DNA of 64,000 nucleotides from Terriglobia bacterium (lineage in GTDB: Bacteria; Acidobacteriota; Terriglobia; Terriglobales; SCQP01). The notes beneath the pieces are model-generated. The model was not told where the DNA came from, ran no database searches, and saw nothing but the letters and a program-made list of their open reading frames with translations. Below, one piece after another: positions 1 through 7,787 of the stretch (within the stretch, counting starts at the first letter, position 1; every line of letters starts with the position of its first letter). The position numbers were made by a program, and so were the translations under genes. The stretch spans positions 19,364 through 83,363 of the forward strand of contig JAJPKR010000061.1 of the NCBI GenBank assembly GCA_021323595.1, in the 5' to 3' direction.

Positions 1-1
1 A

Positions 2-370
2 ACCTTGCTGGGGGAAAATCCCATCTGCGCGAACGTCACCGGCGCGCCGCTCTATCCCGCCGGCACCCACACCACGGCGGAGTGGTTCAACCCCGCCGCC
101 TTCGCGGCGCCGCCGGCCTACCAGTTCGGCGACGCCGGCCGCAATTCGATCTATGGCCCAGGCATGCAAAATCTAGATCTCGCCCTGACGCGGCAATTCG
201 ACCTCGGGGAAAGCCGGCAGTTCCAGTTCCGCGCCGAGTTCTTCAATGCGCTGAACCACTCGAACTACGGCATGCCCAACAACTTCGTGAACGAGCCGCA
301 GTTCGCCAGCATCACCATGGCGGCCACGCCGGGCCGTGAAGTTCAGTTCGGAGGCCGCTACGTGTTCTGA
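2..370 (+). CDS. TonB-dependent receptor, C-terminal fragment (left edge)
   Basis: The reading frame is open from the window edge and ends at TGA 368-370, giving 122 residues. The end has the alternating polar/aromatic pattern of outer-membrane beta-strands and finishes in Tyr-Val-Phe; a terminal aromatic residue is typical of barrels inserted by the BAM machinery. The motif FRAEFFNALNHSNYG is characteristic of the last strands of Oar-like, carboxypeptidase-regulatory-domain TonB receptors that are abundant in Acidobacteriota; two complete relatives lie at 10577-13612 and 48459-52100. Substrate unknown. The start and plug domain lie outside the window. Confidence 0.85.
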   Translation, partial: TLLGENPICANVTGAPLYPAGTHTTAEWFNPAAFAAPPAYQFGDAGRNSIYGPGMQNLDLALTRQFDLGESRQFQFRAEFFNALNHSNYGMPNNFVNEPQFASITMAATPGREVQFGGRYVF

Positions 371-415
371 TCCAAGTTATTGATCTGAATCAGGTTAACA
401 TGGAGGACTCTGCGC

Positions 416-445
416 TTGACATCTTCGTAATTTTTTGCATATAAT
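416..445 (+). promoter_or_regulatory. Sigma70-like promoter of hsp20
   Basis: TTGACA at 416-421 and TATAAT at 440-445 are separated by 18 bases, both hexamers matching the consensus exactly. Transcription would start near 452, giving a leader of about 31 bases that contains a GAGGAGG ribosome site ending 6 bases before the ATG at 483. No CIRCE inverted repeat was seen. Confidence 0.8.
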
Positions 446-482
446 CTGAGCAAATCAAACTCACATATTTGAGGAGGCAGAT

Positions 483-968
483 ATGGAAAAGAGGTTGATT
501 CGCAAGGATCCCTTCTGGCAGGAGCTTTTGGACTTCCGCCAGAGCTTCGACGAGATTGTGAACAGGTTTTTCAGTCAGCCTTTCGGGCAAGCGATGAACA
601 CACAGAGTTGGGTACCGGCCATGGATTGTTACATTGAAGGCGGCAAATACCACGTGCAGGTGGCGCTGCCCGGAGTGGATCCCAAGCAATTGAACGTCCA
701 GGTGCATGGAAACCTGCTGACGGTGAGCGGCGAGCACTCCGACAAAAAGGAAATTGCTCGTGAGAACTACCTGAGCCGGGAGTTCGCTTACGGGCATTTC
801 GAGCGCACCGTGACCTTGCCCGAGGGGGTTTTAGGCGACAAGTTTGAAGCCGCCTTCAGCGATGGCATCCTCCACCTAACGGCGCCGATTTCGGACAAAG
901 CGCTGCCGCGCACGATCGAGGTCAAGGCGCTGGGCGAGGGTACAAAGAATAAGAGCATCGCGGCGTGA
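483..968 (+). CDS. Hsp20 / small heat-shock protein
   Basis: 161 residues. An ATP-independent holdase chaperone that binds unfolding proteins in the cytoplasm. Residues about 45-150 form the alpha-crystallin domain, with the typical segment YHVQVALPGVDPKQL followed by the VSGEH turn; the C-terminal IEV in PRTIEVK is the I-x-I/V anchor used for oligomerisation. The start is fixed by the GAGGAGG site just before ATG 483. The gene is a single-gene transcription unit, with its own near-consensus promoter and a strong Rho-independent terminator 38 bases after the stop. Length and domain order are ordinary for the family. Confidence 0.95.
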   Translation: MEKRLIRKDPFWQELLDFRQSFDEIVNRFFSQPFGQAMNTQSWVPAMDCYIEGGKYHVQVALPGVDPKQLNVQVHGNLLTVSGEHSDKKEIARENYLSREFAYGHFERTVTLPEGVLGDKFEAAFSDGILHLTAPISDKALPRTIEVKALGEGTKNKSIAA

Positions 969-1005
969 TCTGAGATCGCGCCGTGGGCGCCTGATTTTCG
1001 TCACA

Positions 1006-1031
1006 AGCCCCGGTTTTCCGGGGCTTTTTTT
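1006..1031 (+). terminator. Rho-independent terminator of hsp20
   Basis: A perfect 8-base-pair stem (AGCCCCGG / CCGGGGCT) with a TTTT loop runs straight into seven T residues on the + strand. It ends hsp20 and overlaps the stop codon of the convergent rlmB gene by two bases; on the - strand there is no T tract, so it should act mainly in the + direction. Confidence 0.9.
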
Positions 1032-1782
1032 ATTTCCGCTCGGCTGCGCTCGCGCTCCAGCGGCGGCGAACGATCTCGAAGAGAGCGACGGCGGCGGCCG
1101 CGGAAGCGTTGAGGGAGGCGACGCCCGGCTGGAGCGGAATGCGCGCGAGGAAGTCGCAACGCTTGCGGATCAACTCGTGCAGGCCGCGCCCCTCGCCGCC
1201 CACGACCAGCAGCGTCGCGCCGGGGAAGTCCTGGCGCCAGAGCGGCTGCGGCGCGGCGGCGTCGAGGCCCACGATCCAATAGCCGGCCTGCTTGGCCTTC
1301 TCGAGCGCGGCAGCGAGGTTCGAAACCTGCGCGACGCGCACGTGCTCGAGCGCGCCGGCGGAGGCGCGGGCGGCGGTTTCGTTCAGCGGGGCGGAGCGGC
1401 GCGCCGGCACGATCACGCCGCCGGCGCCAGCCGCCGCGGCGCTGCGCACGATAGCGCCGAGGTTATGCGGGTCCTCGATGCCGTCGAGCGCGACCAGCAG
1501 GCCGGCGACGCCCGCCGGCGGGGCCGCCAGCAGATCCTCCAACGCGGCCAGCGCCTTAGCCGCCACGACGGCGACGACGCCTTGATGGCGCGGCGAGCCG
1601 GCGAGCTTGTCGAGCGCCGCCGCCATCTCCACCCGCACGGGAATCCCTTGCTCGCGCGCCAGGCGCATGAGCTCGCCGATGCGGGCGTCGCGCCGGTTGC
1701 GGCTCACGGCGAGGTACTGGAAGGCGCGCGCGCGCGCGCGCAGCGCTTCGCGCACGGGATGGATGCCGAGCAAGACCGCCAT
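1030..1782 (-). CDS. rlmB: 23S rRNA (guanosine-2'-O-)-methyltransferase RlmB-like, TrmH/SpoU family
   Basis: 250 residues. SPOUT-class methyltransferase expected to 2'-O-methylate a 23S rRNA guanosine with S-adenosylmethionine. The N-terminal 75 residues are the RNA-binding domain with the diagnostic LLGIHPVREAL; the C-terminal knot carries LDGIEDPHNLGAIVRSA (motif 1), LVVGGEGRGL (motif 2) and PGVASLNASAAAAVALFE (motif 3). It starts 3 bases after the apt stop, so the two are probably co-transcribed. Codons 14-20 contain a (GC)9 dinucleotide run. The exact target base is inferred from family, and TrmH-type tRNA activity cannot be excluded. Confidence 0.9.
   Translation of the reverse strand: MAVLLGIHPVREALRARARAFQYLAVSRNRRDARIGELMRLAREQGIPVRVEMAAALDKLAGSPRHQGVVAVVAAKALAALEDLLAAPPAGVAGLLVALDGIEDPHNLGAIVRSAAAAGAGGVIVPARRSAPLNETAARASAGALEHVRVAQVSNLAAALEKAKQAGYWIVGLDAAAPQPLWRQDFPGATLLVVGGEGRGLHELIRKRCDFLARIPLQPGVASLNASAAAAVALFEIVRRRWSASAAERK
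1724..1741. repeat. (GC)9 dinucleotide tract inside rlmB
   Basis: Nine uninterrupted GC units lie within codons 14-20 of rlmB and encode an alternating Arg-Ala run. Gain or loss of one unit would shift the frame. Confidence 0.7.
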
Positions 1783-1785
1783 CGG

Positions 1786-2334
1786 TCAATACTGCAACAC
1801 GGAAAAGATGTCGTAGGCGCCGAGCTTCTGCCGCGGGCTGAGGAAGGTCAGCTCGATCACGAAGGCCAGGGCCGCGACTTCGCCGCCCAGCTTGCCGACG
1901 AGCTCGGCGGCGGCGCGGGCGGTGCCGCCGGTGGCCGCCAGATCATCCACGATCAGCACACGCTGGCCGGTATGAATGGCGTCGCGATGGATCTCCAGCG
2001 TGTCGGTGCCGTACTCCAGGGCGTAGGTCACGCTCTCGGTCGCGGCCGGCAGCTTGCGCGGCTTGCGGATGGGCACGAAGCCGGCGTTCAGGCGGTACGC
2101 GAGCGCGGGTCCGAAGATGAAACCGCGGGCTTCGATGCCCGCCACCACGTCGATGCCGCGGGCGATGAACCGCTCGGCCAGGACGTCGATCAGCCGGGCG
2201 AAGGCAGCGCCGTTCTTGAGCAGGGTGGTGATGTCGTAGAACAAAATGCCGGGCTTGGGCCAATCCGGCACTTCGCGAATGTAGCGTTTCAGCTCATCGT
2301 GCGATGCTTGCGGTTGCGGGGTTGCGCTAGCCAA
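1786..2334 (-). CDS. apt: Adenine phosphoribosyltransferase
   Basis: 182 residues; cytosolic purine salvage enzyme converting adenine and PRPP to AMP. The type I phosphoribosyltransferase PRPP loop is [13 protein letters not shown], and the N-terminal [17 protein letters not shown] matches the family start. No ATG is available at the right place; TTG 2334 is used because a GGAGG lies 9 bases upstream and no better start exists before the conserved block. rlmB follows after 3 bases. Divergent from the acylphosphatase gene. Confidence 0.93.
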   Translation of the reverse strand: MASATPQPQASHDELKRYIREVPDWPKPGILFYDITTLLKNGAAFARLIDVLAERFIARGIDVVAGIEARGFIFGPALAYRLNAGFVPIRKPRKLPAATESVTYALEYGTDTLEIHRDAIHTGQRVLIVDDLAATGGTARAAAELVGKLGGEVAALAFVIELTFLSPRQKLGAYDIFSVLQY

Positions 2335-2380
2335 GCGGGCTTGCCTCCGGCGAGAATTTTATCGCAGGGGCGTCGCGGAG

Positions 2381-2677
2381 ATGGCCATGCAGGCGTGCTA
2401 TTTCATCGTCCGAGGCCGGGTGCAAGGGGTGGGCTTCCGCTTTTTCGCCGAGCGCGAGGCGCGCGCGGCGGGCGTGCGCGGCTGGGTGCGCAATCGCGCC
2501 GACGGCGCCGTCGAGGCGCTGGCCATCGGCGAGGCGCCGGCCCTGGAAGCGTTTCGCCGCCGTCTCGAGCGCGGTCCGGCGGCGGCGCGCGTCGCCGGCG
2601 TCGAAACCGTGCCCGCCGAGCTGTCGTCGGATGAACTCCGCTCCCATCGCGGCTTCGTCGTCGCGCCCTCCGAATGA
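2381..2677 (+). CDS. acyP: Acylphosphatase
   Basis: 98 residues, the normal size for the family. Hydrolyses acyl phosphates such as carbamoyl or acetyl phosphate. The catalytic signature VRGRVQGVGFRFF contains the phosphate-binding Arg, and GWVRNRADGAVEALA includes the catalytic Asn. Single domain, no signal peptide. It ends 30 bases before the convergent radical SAM gene and has no obvious functional partner nearby. Confidence 0.93.
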   Translation: MAMQACYFIVRGRVQGVGFRFFAEREARAAGVRGWVRNRADGAVEALAIGEAPALEAFRRRLERGPAAARVAGVETVPAELSSDELRSHRGFVVAPSE

Positions 2678-2707
2678 GCGACGGCGGGCGGCCGCCCGCC
2701 GCGGGCT

Positions 2708-4366
2708 TCAGGACAACTCCGCCGATTCCAGCCTCGGGGACGAGCCGTGGCTAGGGACCGGCACGCTCTCGGGAACCTCGAGCTTCGGGCGCGACCGGCC
2801 GGTGAAATCGAGGTAGAGATGGCGGCGCAGCCACCACTCCGGAAAATGAGCGGCGCGGAAGGCAGCATACTTCATCGACCTGCCGAACAGGCGCCGCCCG
2901 AGGAGATAGTAGTAGATCGGAAGGCCGACCATGTACTTCCAGTTGCGCACGCGATGGCTGTAAAACTCGATGTTGTAGCGCCAGCAAGTGTAGAAGAACT
3001 CCCATTGCAGCTCGGTCAGATCGAAGAGCTTGGCGCCCTTGCGGCGGCTCATGCGCGTGCCGTCGAGCGGCACGAAGAGCGTGGGAATGGCCGCCCATTT
3101 GGCGTCTTTGAGCGCGTAGAGAAGGTCCAGGCTCTGGCGCATGTCCGCGTCCGTTTCTTCGGGCAGGCCGAGGATCCAGGTGCAGAAGGGAAACCAGTTT
3201 TGCCGGTTCAAGATCTCCATTCCCTTCAGCACCACGTCGGGCCATTGCCGCGGGCGGAAGGGATAGCTCTTACCCCTCATGTAGAGATCGAAGAGCCGGG
3301 GCGAGCCGGTCTCCAGGCCGATAAAGAGCATGGCGTAGCGATGGTCGGAATGCGTCGAGAGCGGATGCTGGTTGACGCTGCGCCCCACCGCGACCGGCGA
3401 GAGCGCATCGATGACCTGCGGCGTGAGCACCACCGGCGACATGGTGCCGTGGGAAACCATCACATGCTTCACCCCCGGCACGGCGGCAATCGCCGCGAGC
3501 AACCGCTCGAGCGCGGGAATGTTGGTTGCAAACTTCGGCCCCTGCTCGTACAGGAACAAATCTTCGGTGACAAGCAAGATGGTGTCGGCGCCCTCGGCCA
3601 CATGGGCGCGCACGTCGGCCAAGATGTGGTCGAGCGGGAGGCTTTTGCCGCGGCGCAAGGCAATCGAGCAGAACTGGCAGCCGCGCCCGCAGCCGCGGGT
3701 GATTTCGACCGCGCCGTAGGTGGAGCGGTGGCGGATGTTGGGGATGCTGCCCAGCGCGGGACTCTGCCCTTCCACGCGGCGCGGCAGCGGCCGCCCCTCG
3801 ACTGCCGCGGCGAAGAGACCGGCGACGATCGCCTCGCTTTCGCCGTGCACGAGACAATCGATTTCCCAGACGTCTTGCAGCTGCTTGTGCTCGATTTGCC
3901 AGGTTCCCGGGCCGCCGACGATCAGCTTGAGATGGGGCTTGTGCGCGCGCAGGGCCGGGTGCTGCATGATGCGGCGGAAATCGTCCGCGTTCACCGGCTC
4001 GACCTCGGCGCCGTAGAAATGGGCATAGACGCCGGCGGCGAAGGCGATGCCGAGCGGATTGTGCGCGTGCACGCCGACAGCGCGGGTATCCTCGCCGATG
4101 AAGCGGTCCATCTGCCCGGGATAGCAGACGGCGACGTCGGCGGCGGGAAAGCGTTCGAGCAGCAGCGCCTCGACGACGCGCAATCCGTGCGGCACGAACT
4201 TCGCCTGCCCGTCGGGCCGCGTCTCGGTGTAGGTGTTGAGATCCACGTGCAGCAGCCCGGCGTAACGGGCGGGCACGGTGGCCATGAGCATCTGCCGCCA
4301 GGTATTGCGCTGGTACTCGGTGGATTCGGTGTCGCTCGCGACCAGGACGATGCGTTTCCCTCCCAT
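2708..4366 (-). CDS. B12-binding-domain-type radical SAM protein
   Basis: 552 residues from ATG 4366, the first start that precedes recognisable sequence (MGGKRIVLVASDTE). Residues 1-190 resemble a cobalamin-binding Rossmann domain; the radical SAM cluster motif CGRGCQFC (CxxxCxxC) follows at about residue 220, then the usual barrel with GLETGSPRLFD and WILGLPEETDADM. The last 100 residues are rich in Trp, Tyr and Arg (NWKYMVGLPIYYYLLGRRL) and look membrane-associated. Members of this class methylate or couple unreactive carbons, often on lipids or natural products; the substrate here is unknown. The gene lies 104 bases downstream of the M28 peptidase on the same strand. Confidence 0.8.
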   Translation of the reverse strand: MGGKRIVLVASDTESTEYQRNTWRQMLMATVPARYAGLLHVDLNTYTETRPDGQAKFVPHGLRVVEALLLERFPAADVAVCYPGQMDRFIGEDTRAVGVHAHNPLGIAFAAGVYAHFYGAEVEPVNADDFRRIMQHPALRAHKPHLKLIVGGPGTWQIEHKQLQDVWEIDCLVHGESEAIVAGLFAAAVEGRPLPRRVEGQSPALGSIPNIRHRSTYGAVEITRGCGRGCQFCSIALRRGKSLPLDHILADVRAHVAEGADTILLVTEDLFLYEQGPKFATNIPALERLLAAIAAVPGVKHVMVSHGTMSPVVLTPQVIDALSPVAVGRSVNQHPLSTHSDHRYAMLFIGLETGSPRLFDLYMRGKSYPFRPRQWPDVVLKGMEILNRQNWFPFCTWILGLPEETDADMRQSLDLLYALKDAKWAAIPTLFVPLDGTRMSRRKGAKLFDLTELQWEFFYTCWRYNIEFYSHRVRNWKYMVGLPIYYYLLGRRLFGRSMKYAAFRAAHFPEWWLRRHLYLDFTGRSRPKLEVPESVPVPSHGSSPRLESAELS

Positions 4367-4470
4367 AAAGGGATGGGACTCGCCGGGCTTTGGTGAGGAT
4401 GCCGGCCAACCGGCCGGGGCTCGCCCCAGTGGAAACGCAGCGTCCGAGCGACCGGGGCCGGGGCGGCGGC

Positions 4471-6633
4471 TCAGCGCACCGCGTCGAGAGCGTTGGCAGC
4501 GCGCTCGAGCGCCTGACGCAAATACCGCAATTGCACCTGCGCGCCCTCCCAGTCTTTTTGCTGGAGCCGCTCGCTCACGCCGGGCAGCACGGCGGCGGAA
4601 TAGCCGCGCGTGATCTCCGGCGCGTAGATCAAATGTTCGAAGTAGGGCCGGCCGGGCAAGCCTTGCGGCAAGAGGAAATTCTGATCGAAGCCGGCGAGGG
4701 CGGCGTTGAACTGCGCCAGCCGCGCCGGATTGCTCTCGGCGTGAGCCAATGCGTCGGCCGAGCGCTCGGTGAACTGATCGGCCGCGGTTTGCAGGCGCGC
4801 GGCGGCGGCCAGCGTTCCCGTCCAATCGAGCGTGGCCACCGGCGGCGCCGAGGCGGCTTGGCGCAGGCCGTTGATGGCGTCGGTGATCGCCTGCGCGTAG
4901 GCGGGCAAGTCGAGCGGCACCAGCGGCGCATCCGCCAGGCGCATCGCGATCAGGCCTTTCATGTCGGTGGCTTGGGCGCCATAGAGGAACTGCGGATCGC
5001 TCTCGGTGCTGAAGTAATGAAAGTCGTCGTAGAGCGAATGGTAGACGCCGTAGGGGCCGCTGAAGCTCACGTCCGCCGAGGCCAGGCCGACGTGGCCCAA
5101 GTACGGCTCGAAGTCGCTGCCGCCGCCCAACACTCCGATGGGCGGGGTCAGCGGCGGCGCCTGGCCGCCGGGCGCGTGCTCCTGGGCGTTTTTCAGCCAG
5201 TCCTGATAGATCGTGGTCGCGTGCGTAGTGAGATTGGGCACGGTGGCGGCGACGGAGCGGATCAAGGCGCCGAGCGAAGGCACGGCATCGGCGCTGAAAT
5301 TCGGGCCGAAGTCGCCCTGGTCGCTGTTGATGTAAGCGACGGCGTGTGCCCGCAGGGCATCGAGGTTCTGGTTGGCCCAGTCGGTCGAGCCGATCAAGTC
5401 GAACTCTTCGGCATCCCACGAGCAGAGGACGATGGTGCGCAGCGGCGTCCACCCGGCGGCATGCAGCCGGCCGAGCGCGCGCGCGATCTCGAGCTGCACC
5501 ATGGCCCCGCTATCCGGATCCACGGCGCCGAAGGTCCAGCCGTCGCGATGATTGCCCAGGATCACTTCTTGCGAGCCGCTGCCGCGCAGCGTGCCGATCA
5601 CGTCCCAGATGGTGCGGTATTGGTCGTCCATCTCCAAGCGCATGTGCGCGCGGGTGTGGTCGTTGCCGCCGAGGTGATAGGTGAAGGGCAGCCCGCCTTG
5701 CCAGCCGCGCGGCGCCGCCGGACCGGTCAAGGCCGCCAGGATCGGCGCGGCCGCTTGATAGGAGATCGGCGCCGTGGGCACGGTCGGCAACGCGGCTTTC
5801 CATGCCGCTTGTTCGGCGGCGTCGGGCTGCTGGCCGGGCGCGAGCGGGGCGCCGGGATAATTGCCGTTCAAGATCGAGCCGCGCTGGATCGCCGTCGCCG
5901 GGCGATAGGGCCCGTTGGGATAGACGTCGCCGGCGTGATACCCGTCGTCGTTGGGATCGGAATAGATCAGCACCCCGGCGGCACCCGCCTTGGCCGCCAG
6001 CTCGGACTTGATGCCGCGATAGCTCCTGCCGTATCGGACCAAGACGATTTTGCCTTTGACGTCGATGCCGGCTTTGGCGAGGTCCGCGTAGTCGTCCTCC
6101 AACCCGTAGTTGGCGTAGACGACGGGCGCAGTCACGTCGCCGGAGGGCGAATACGCGTTGAAGCCGATCGCCGCATCCTTCATCGCGGAAAACTCGTCGC
6201 CGGGAATCGGCTCCTCGTAGTTGGGGAGGGTTTGCGGCGCCGGACTGACCAGCTCGATCCGAACTTGACGCGGGTAAGGGAGCCTGGCGGAATAGGCGAT
6301 GACTTGGGTGTCGAGGCCGGCCTGGCGAAAGACCGACGCCACGTACTCGGCGGTGGCGTGGTCGGCCGGCGTGCCGGCCATGTGCGGTTGAGCCGTGAGC
6401 GTCCGCAGGCTTTCGCGCAGCGAAGCGGGATTGGGCTGCTGCAAGAACATCTGCTCCCAATGCCGTTCGGTGGCGGCCGCCGCGGGCGTGAACCCGATCA
6501 GGCCGGCGCCGGTGCGGGGCGGCGCCACGAGCGGCGGAGCCGAGCTGGGTGCTTGCTGGGCCGCCGCCCGCGGCGGCGCCGTTAAGACGAGAAGGGATAA
6601 CGCCAGCGCGGCGCGAACCGCCGCACGTGCCAT
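4471..6633 (-). CDS. Secreted M28 metallopeptidase, glutamate carboxypeptidase II-like
   Basis: 720 residues from ATG 6633, which places a clean signal peptide (hydrophobic core ALALSLLVLTAPP, Ala-rich cleavage site) at the N-terminus; a GTG 21 bases upstream is an alternative. Order: propeptide, a protease-associated insert (about 150-330), the M28 zinc domain and a C-terminal transferrin-receptor-like dimerisation domain. Zinc ligands are visible in HRDGWTFGAVDPDSG, WDAEEFDLIGSTDW and YHSLYDDFHYF. It should trim acidic C-terminal residues from peptides outside the cytoplasm. The full metal set is present, so it is probably active. Confidence 0.92.
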   Translation of the reverse strand: MARAAVRAALALSLLVLTAPPRAAAQQAPSSAPPLVAPPRTGAGLIGFTPAAAATERHWEQMFLQQPNPASLRESLRTLTAQPHMAGTPADHATAEYVASVFRQAGLDTQVIAYSARLPYPRQVRIELVSPAPQTLPNYEEPIPGDEFSAMKDAAIGFNAYSPSGDVTAPVVYANYGLEDDYADLAKAGIDVKGKIVLVRYGRSYRGIKSELAAKAGAAGVLIYSDPNDDGYHAGDVYPNGPYRPATAIQRGSILNGNYPGAPLAPGQQPDAAEQAAWKAALPTVPTAPISYQAAAPILAALTGPAAPRGWQGGLPFTYHLGGNDHTRAHMRLEMDDQYRTIWDVIGTLRGSGSQEVILGNHRDGWTFGAVDPDSGAMVQLEIARALGRLHAAGWTPLRTIVLCSWDAEEFDLIGSTDWANQNLDALRAHAVAYINSDQGDFGPNFSADAVPSLGALIRSVAATVPNLTTHATTIYQDWLKNAQEHAPGGQAPPLTPPIGVLGGGSDFEPYLGHVGLASADVSFSGPYGVYHSLYDDFHYFSTESDPQFLYGAQATDMKGLIAMRLADAPLVPLDLPAYAQAITDAINGLRQAASAPPVATLDWTGTLAAAARLQTAADQFTERSADALAHAESNPARLAQFNAALAGFDQNFLLPQGLPGRPYFEHLIYAPEITRGYSAAVLPGVSERLQQKDWEGAQVQLRYLRQALERAANALDAVR

Positions 6634-6809
6634 GGTCGCAGGAGCCGGCAACACGCCGTCAATATATCAGAACGGCCCGCGCTTCCGCGGCCGGCGGACC
6701 GGCGACGCGGCCGGCAGTCGGGGGAACAGACTGCTCCGCCGGGCGATCGGTCCAGGGCGCGGCTCGGAACTCGAGCCGCCGTCGCCCGGGCCTGGCGCAA
6801 ACTAGCCTC

Positions 6810-7787
6810 ATGCCCTTTCCCGAGCGGGCCTGGCTGCGCTGGGCGCGGCGCGCGGCGCGCGGCATGCGCCACCCGGCGCTGCGGCTCGGCATCGGCGACG
6901 ATGCCGCGCTGTTCGATCTCGGCCGCGGCTACGAGGGCGCGCTCACCACCGATCTCTTTCTCGAAGACGTTCACTTCCTGCGCGCCGCCGATCCCGCCGT
7001 GGTTTGCGGGCGCCGTTGCGCCACGCGCGCGCTCAGCGACCTCGCGGCGATGGGAGCGGCGCCGGTGGCGCTCTTCCTTTCGGTGGCATTCCCCGCCGGC
7101 GCCGCCGAGCGCTGGCGCCGCGACTTTTTTCGCGGCGTGCGGCTGGCCGCCGCCGAGGCCGGCGCGGTGCTGGCCGGCGGCGATCTCGCGGCTTCGCCCG
7201 GCGGCCTGGTGGCCGATGTCGCCGGGCTCGGGCGGGTGCGGCGCGGGAGGGCGCTTTTGCGATCGGGCGCGCGTCCCGGCGACCTGATTTTCGTGAGCGG
7301 CACGCTCGGTCTGGCCGCGCGCGGCCGCGCCCTGGCGCACGGCGGCACCGCCCCGGGTAACGCCGGCGATCGCGCCGCCCTCGCCCGCCATCGCCATCCG
7401 CGAGCGCGCTGGGCGCTGGGCGGGGCGCTGGCGGAGCGGCGGCTGGCCTCCGCCGCGATCGACATCAGCGACGGCCTCAGCACCGATCTCGATCATCTCT
7501 GCGAAGAGAGCGGCGTAGCGGCGGTGATTGACGCCGCCCGCATTCCGGCGCCGGCGGCGCCGGGGGGATTGGAGTTGGCTTTGCACGGCGGCGAGGATTA
7601 CGAGCTGCTGTTCACGGTGCCGCCCCGGCGCCGCGCCGCGCTGGCGCGGCTGGCGTTCGCGGCGGCGCCCGTCGAGATCGGCGTGATTCGCGCCGGCCGC
7701 GGCATGTGGCTGCGCCGCGACGGGCGCGTGCGCCGGCTGCGCGCCGGTGGCTGGGAGCATTTTCGGAGTACGATGCGGGGGAAATGA
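6810..7787 (+). CDS. thiL: Thiamine-monophosphate kinase
   Basis: 325 residues, the standard ThiL length. Phosphorylates thiamine monophosphate to the coenzyme thiamine pyrophosphate using ATP. AIR-synthase-related fold with IGDDAALFDL, TTDLFLEDVHF, RALSDLAAMGA, IDISDGLSTDLDH and HGGEDYELLF, which supply the metal and ATP ligands. ATG 6810 is chosen because it begins just before the conserved block. The stop overlaps the next gene by four bases (ATGA), implying translational coupling to a secreted phosphoesterase with no obvious link to thiamine. No TPP riboswitch was recognised upstream. Confidence 0.94.
   Translation: MPFPERAWLRWARRAARGMRHPALRLGIGDDAALFDLGRGYEGALTTDLFLEDVHFLRAADPAVVCGRRCATRALSDLAAMGAAPVALFLSVAFPAGAAERWRRDFFRGVRLAAAEAGAVLAGGDLAASPGGLVADVAGLGRVRRGRALLRSGARPGDLIFVSGTLGLAARGRALAHGGTAPGNAGDRAALARHRHPRARWALGGALAERRLASAAIDISDGLSTDLDHLCEESGVAAVIDAARIPAPAAPGGLELALHGGEDYELLFTVPPRRRAALARLAFAAAPVEIGVIRAGRGMWLRRDGRVRRLRAGGWEHFRSTMRGK

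Noticed and set aside
1177..2634. Long + strand open frame of 485 codons across rlmB and apt
   Set aside because: It is antisense to two clearly conserved genes, and the translation is low-complexity (Arg, Ala, Gly) without a recognisable domain; such frames are a by-product of GC-rich codon use.
2747..6585. Two long + strand frames (549 and 731 codons) opposite the radical SAM and M28 genes
   Set aside because: Antisense to genes with intact catalytic motifs; no domain, signal peptide or ribosome site.
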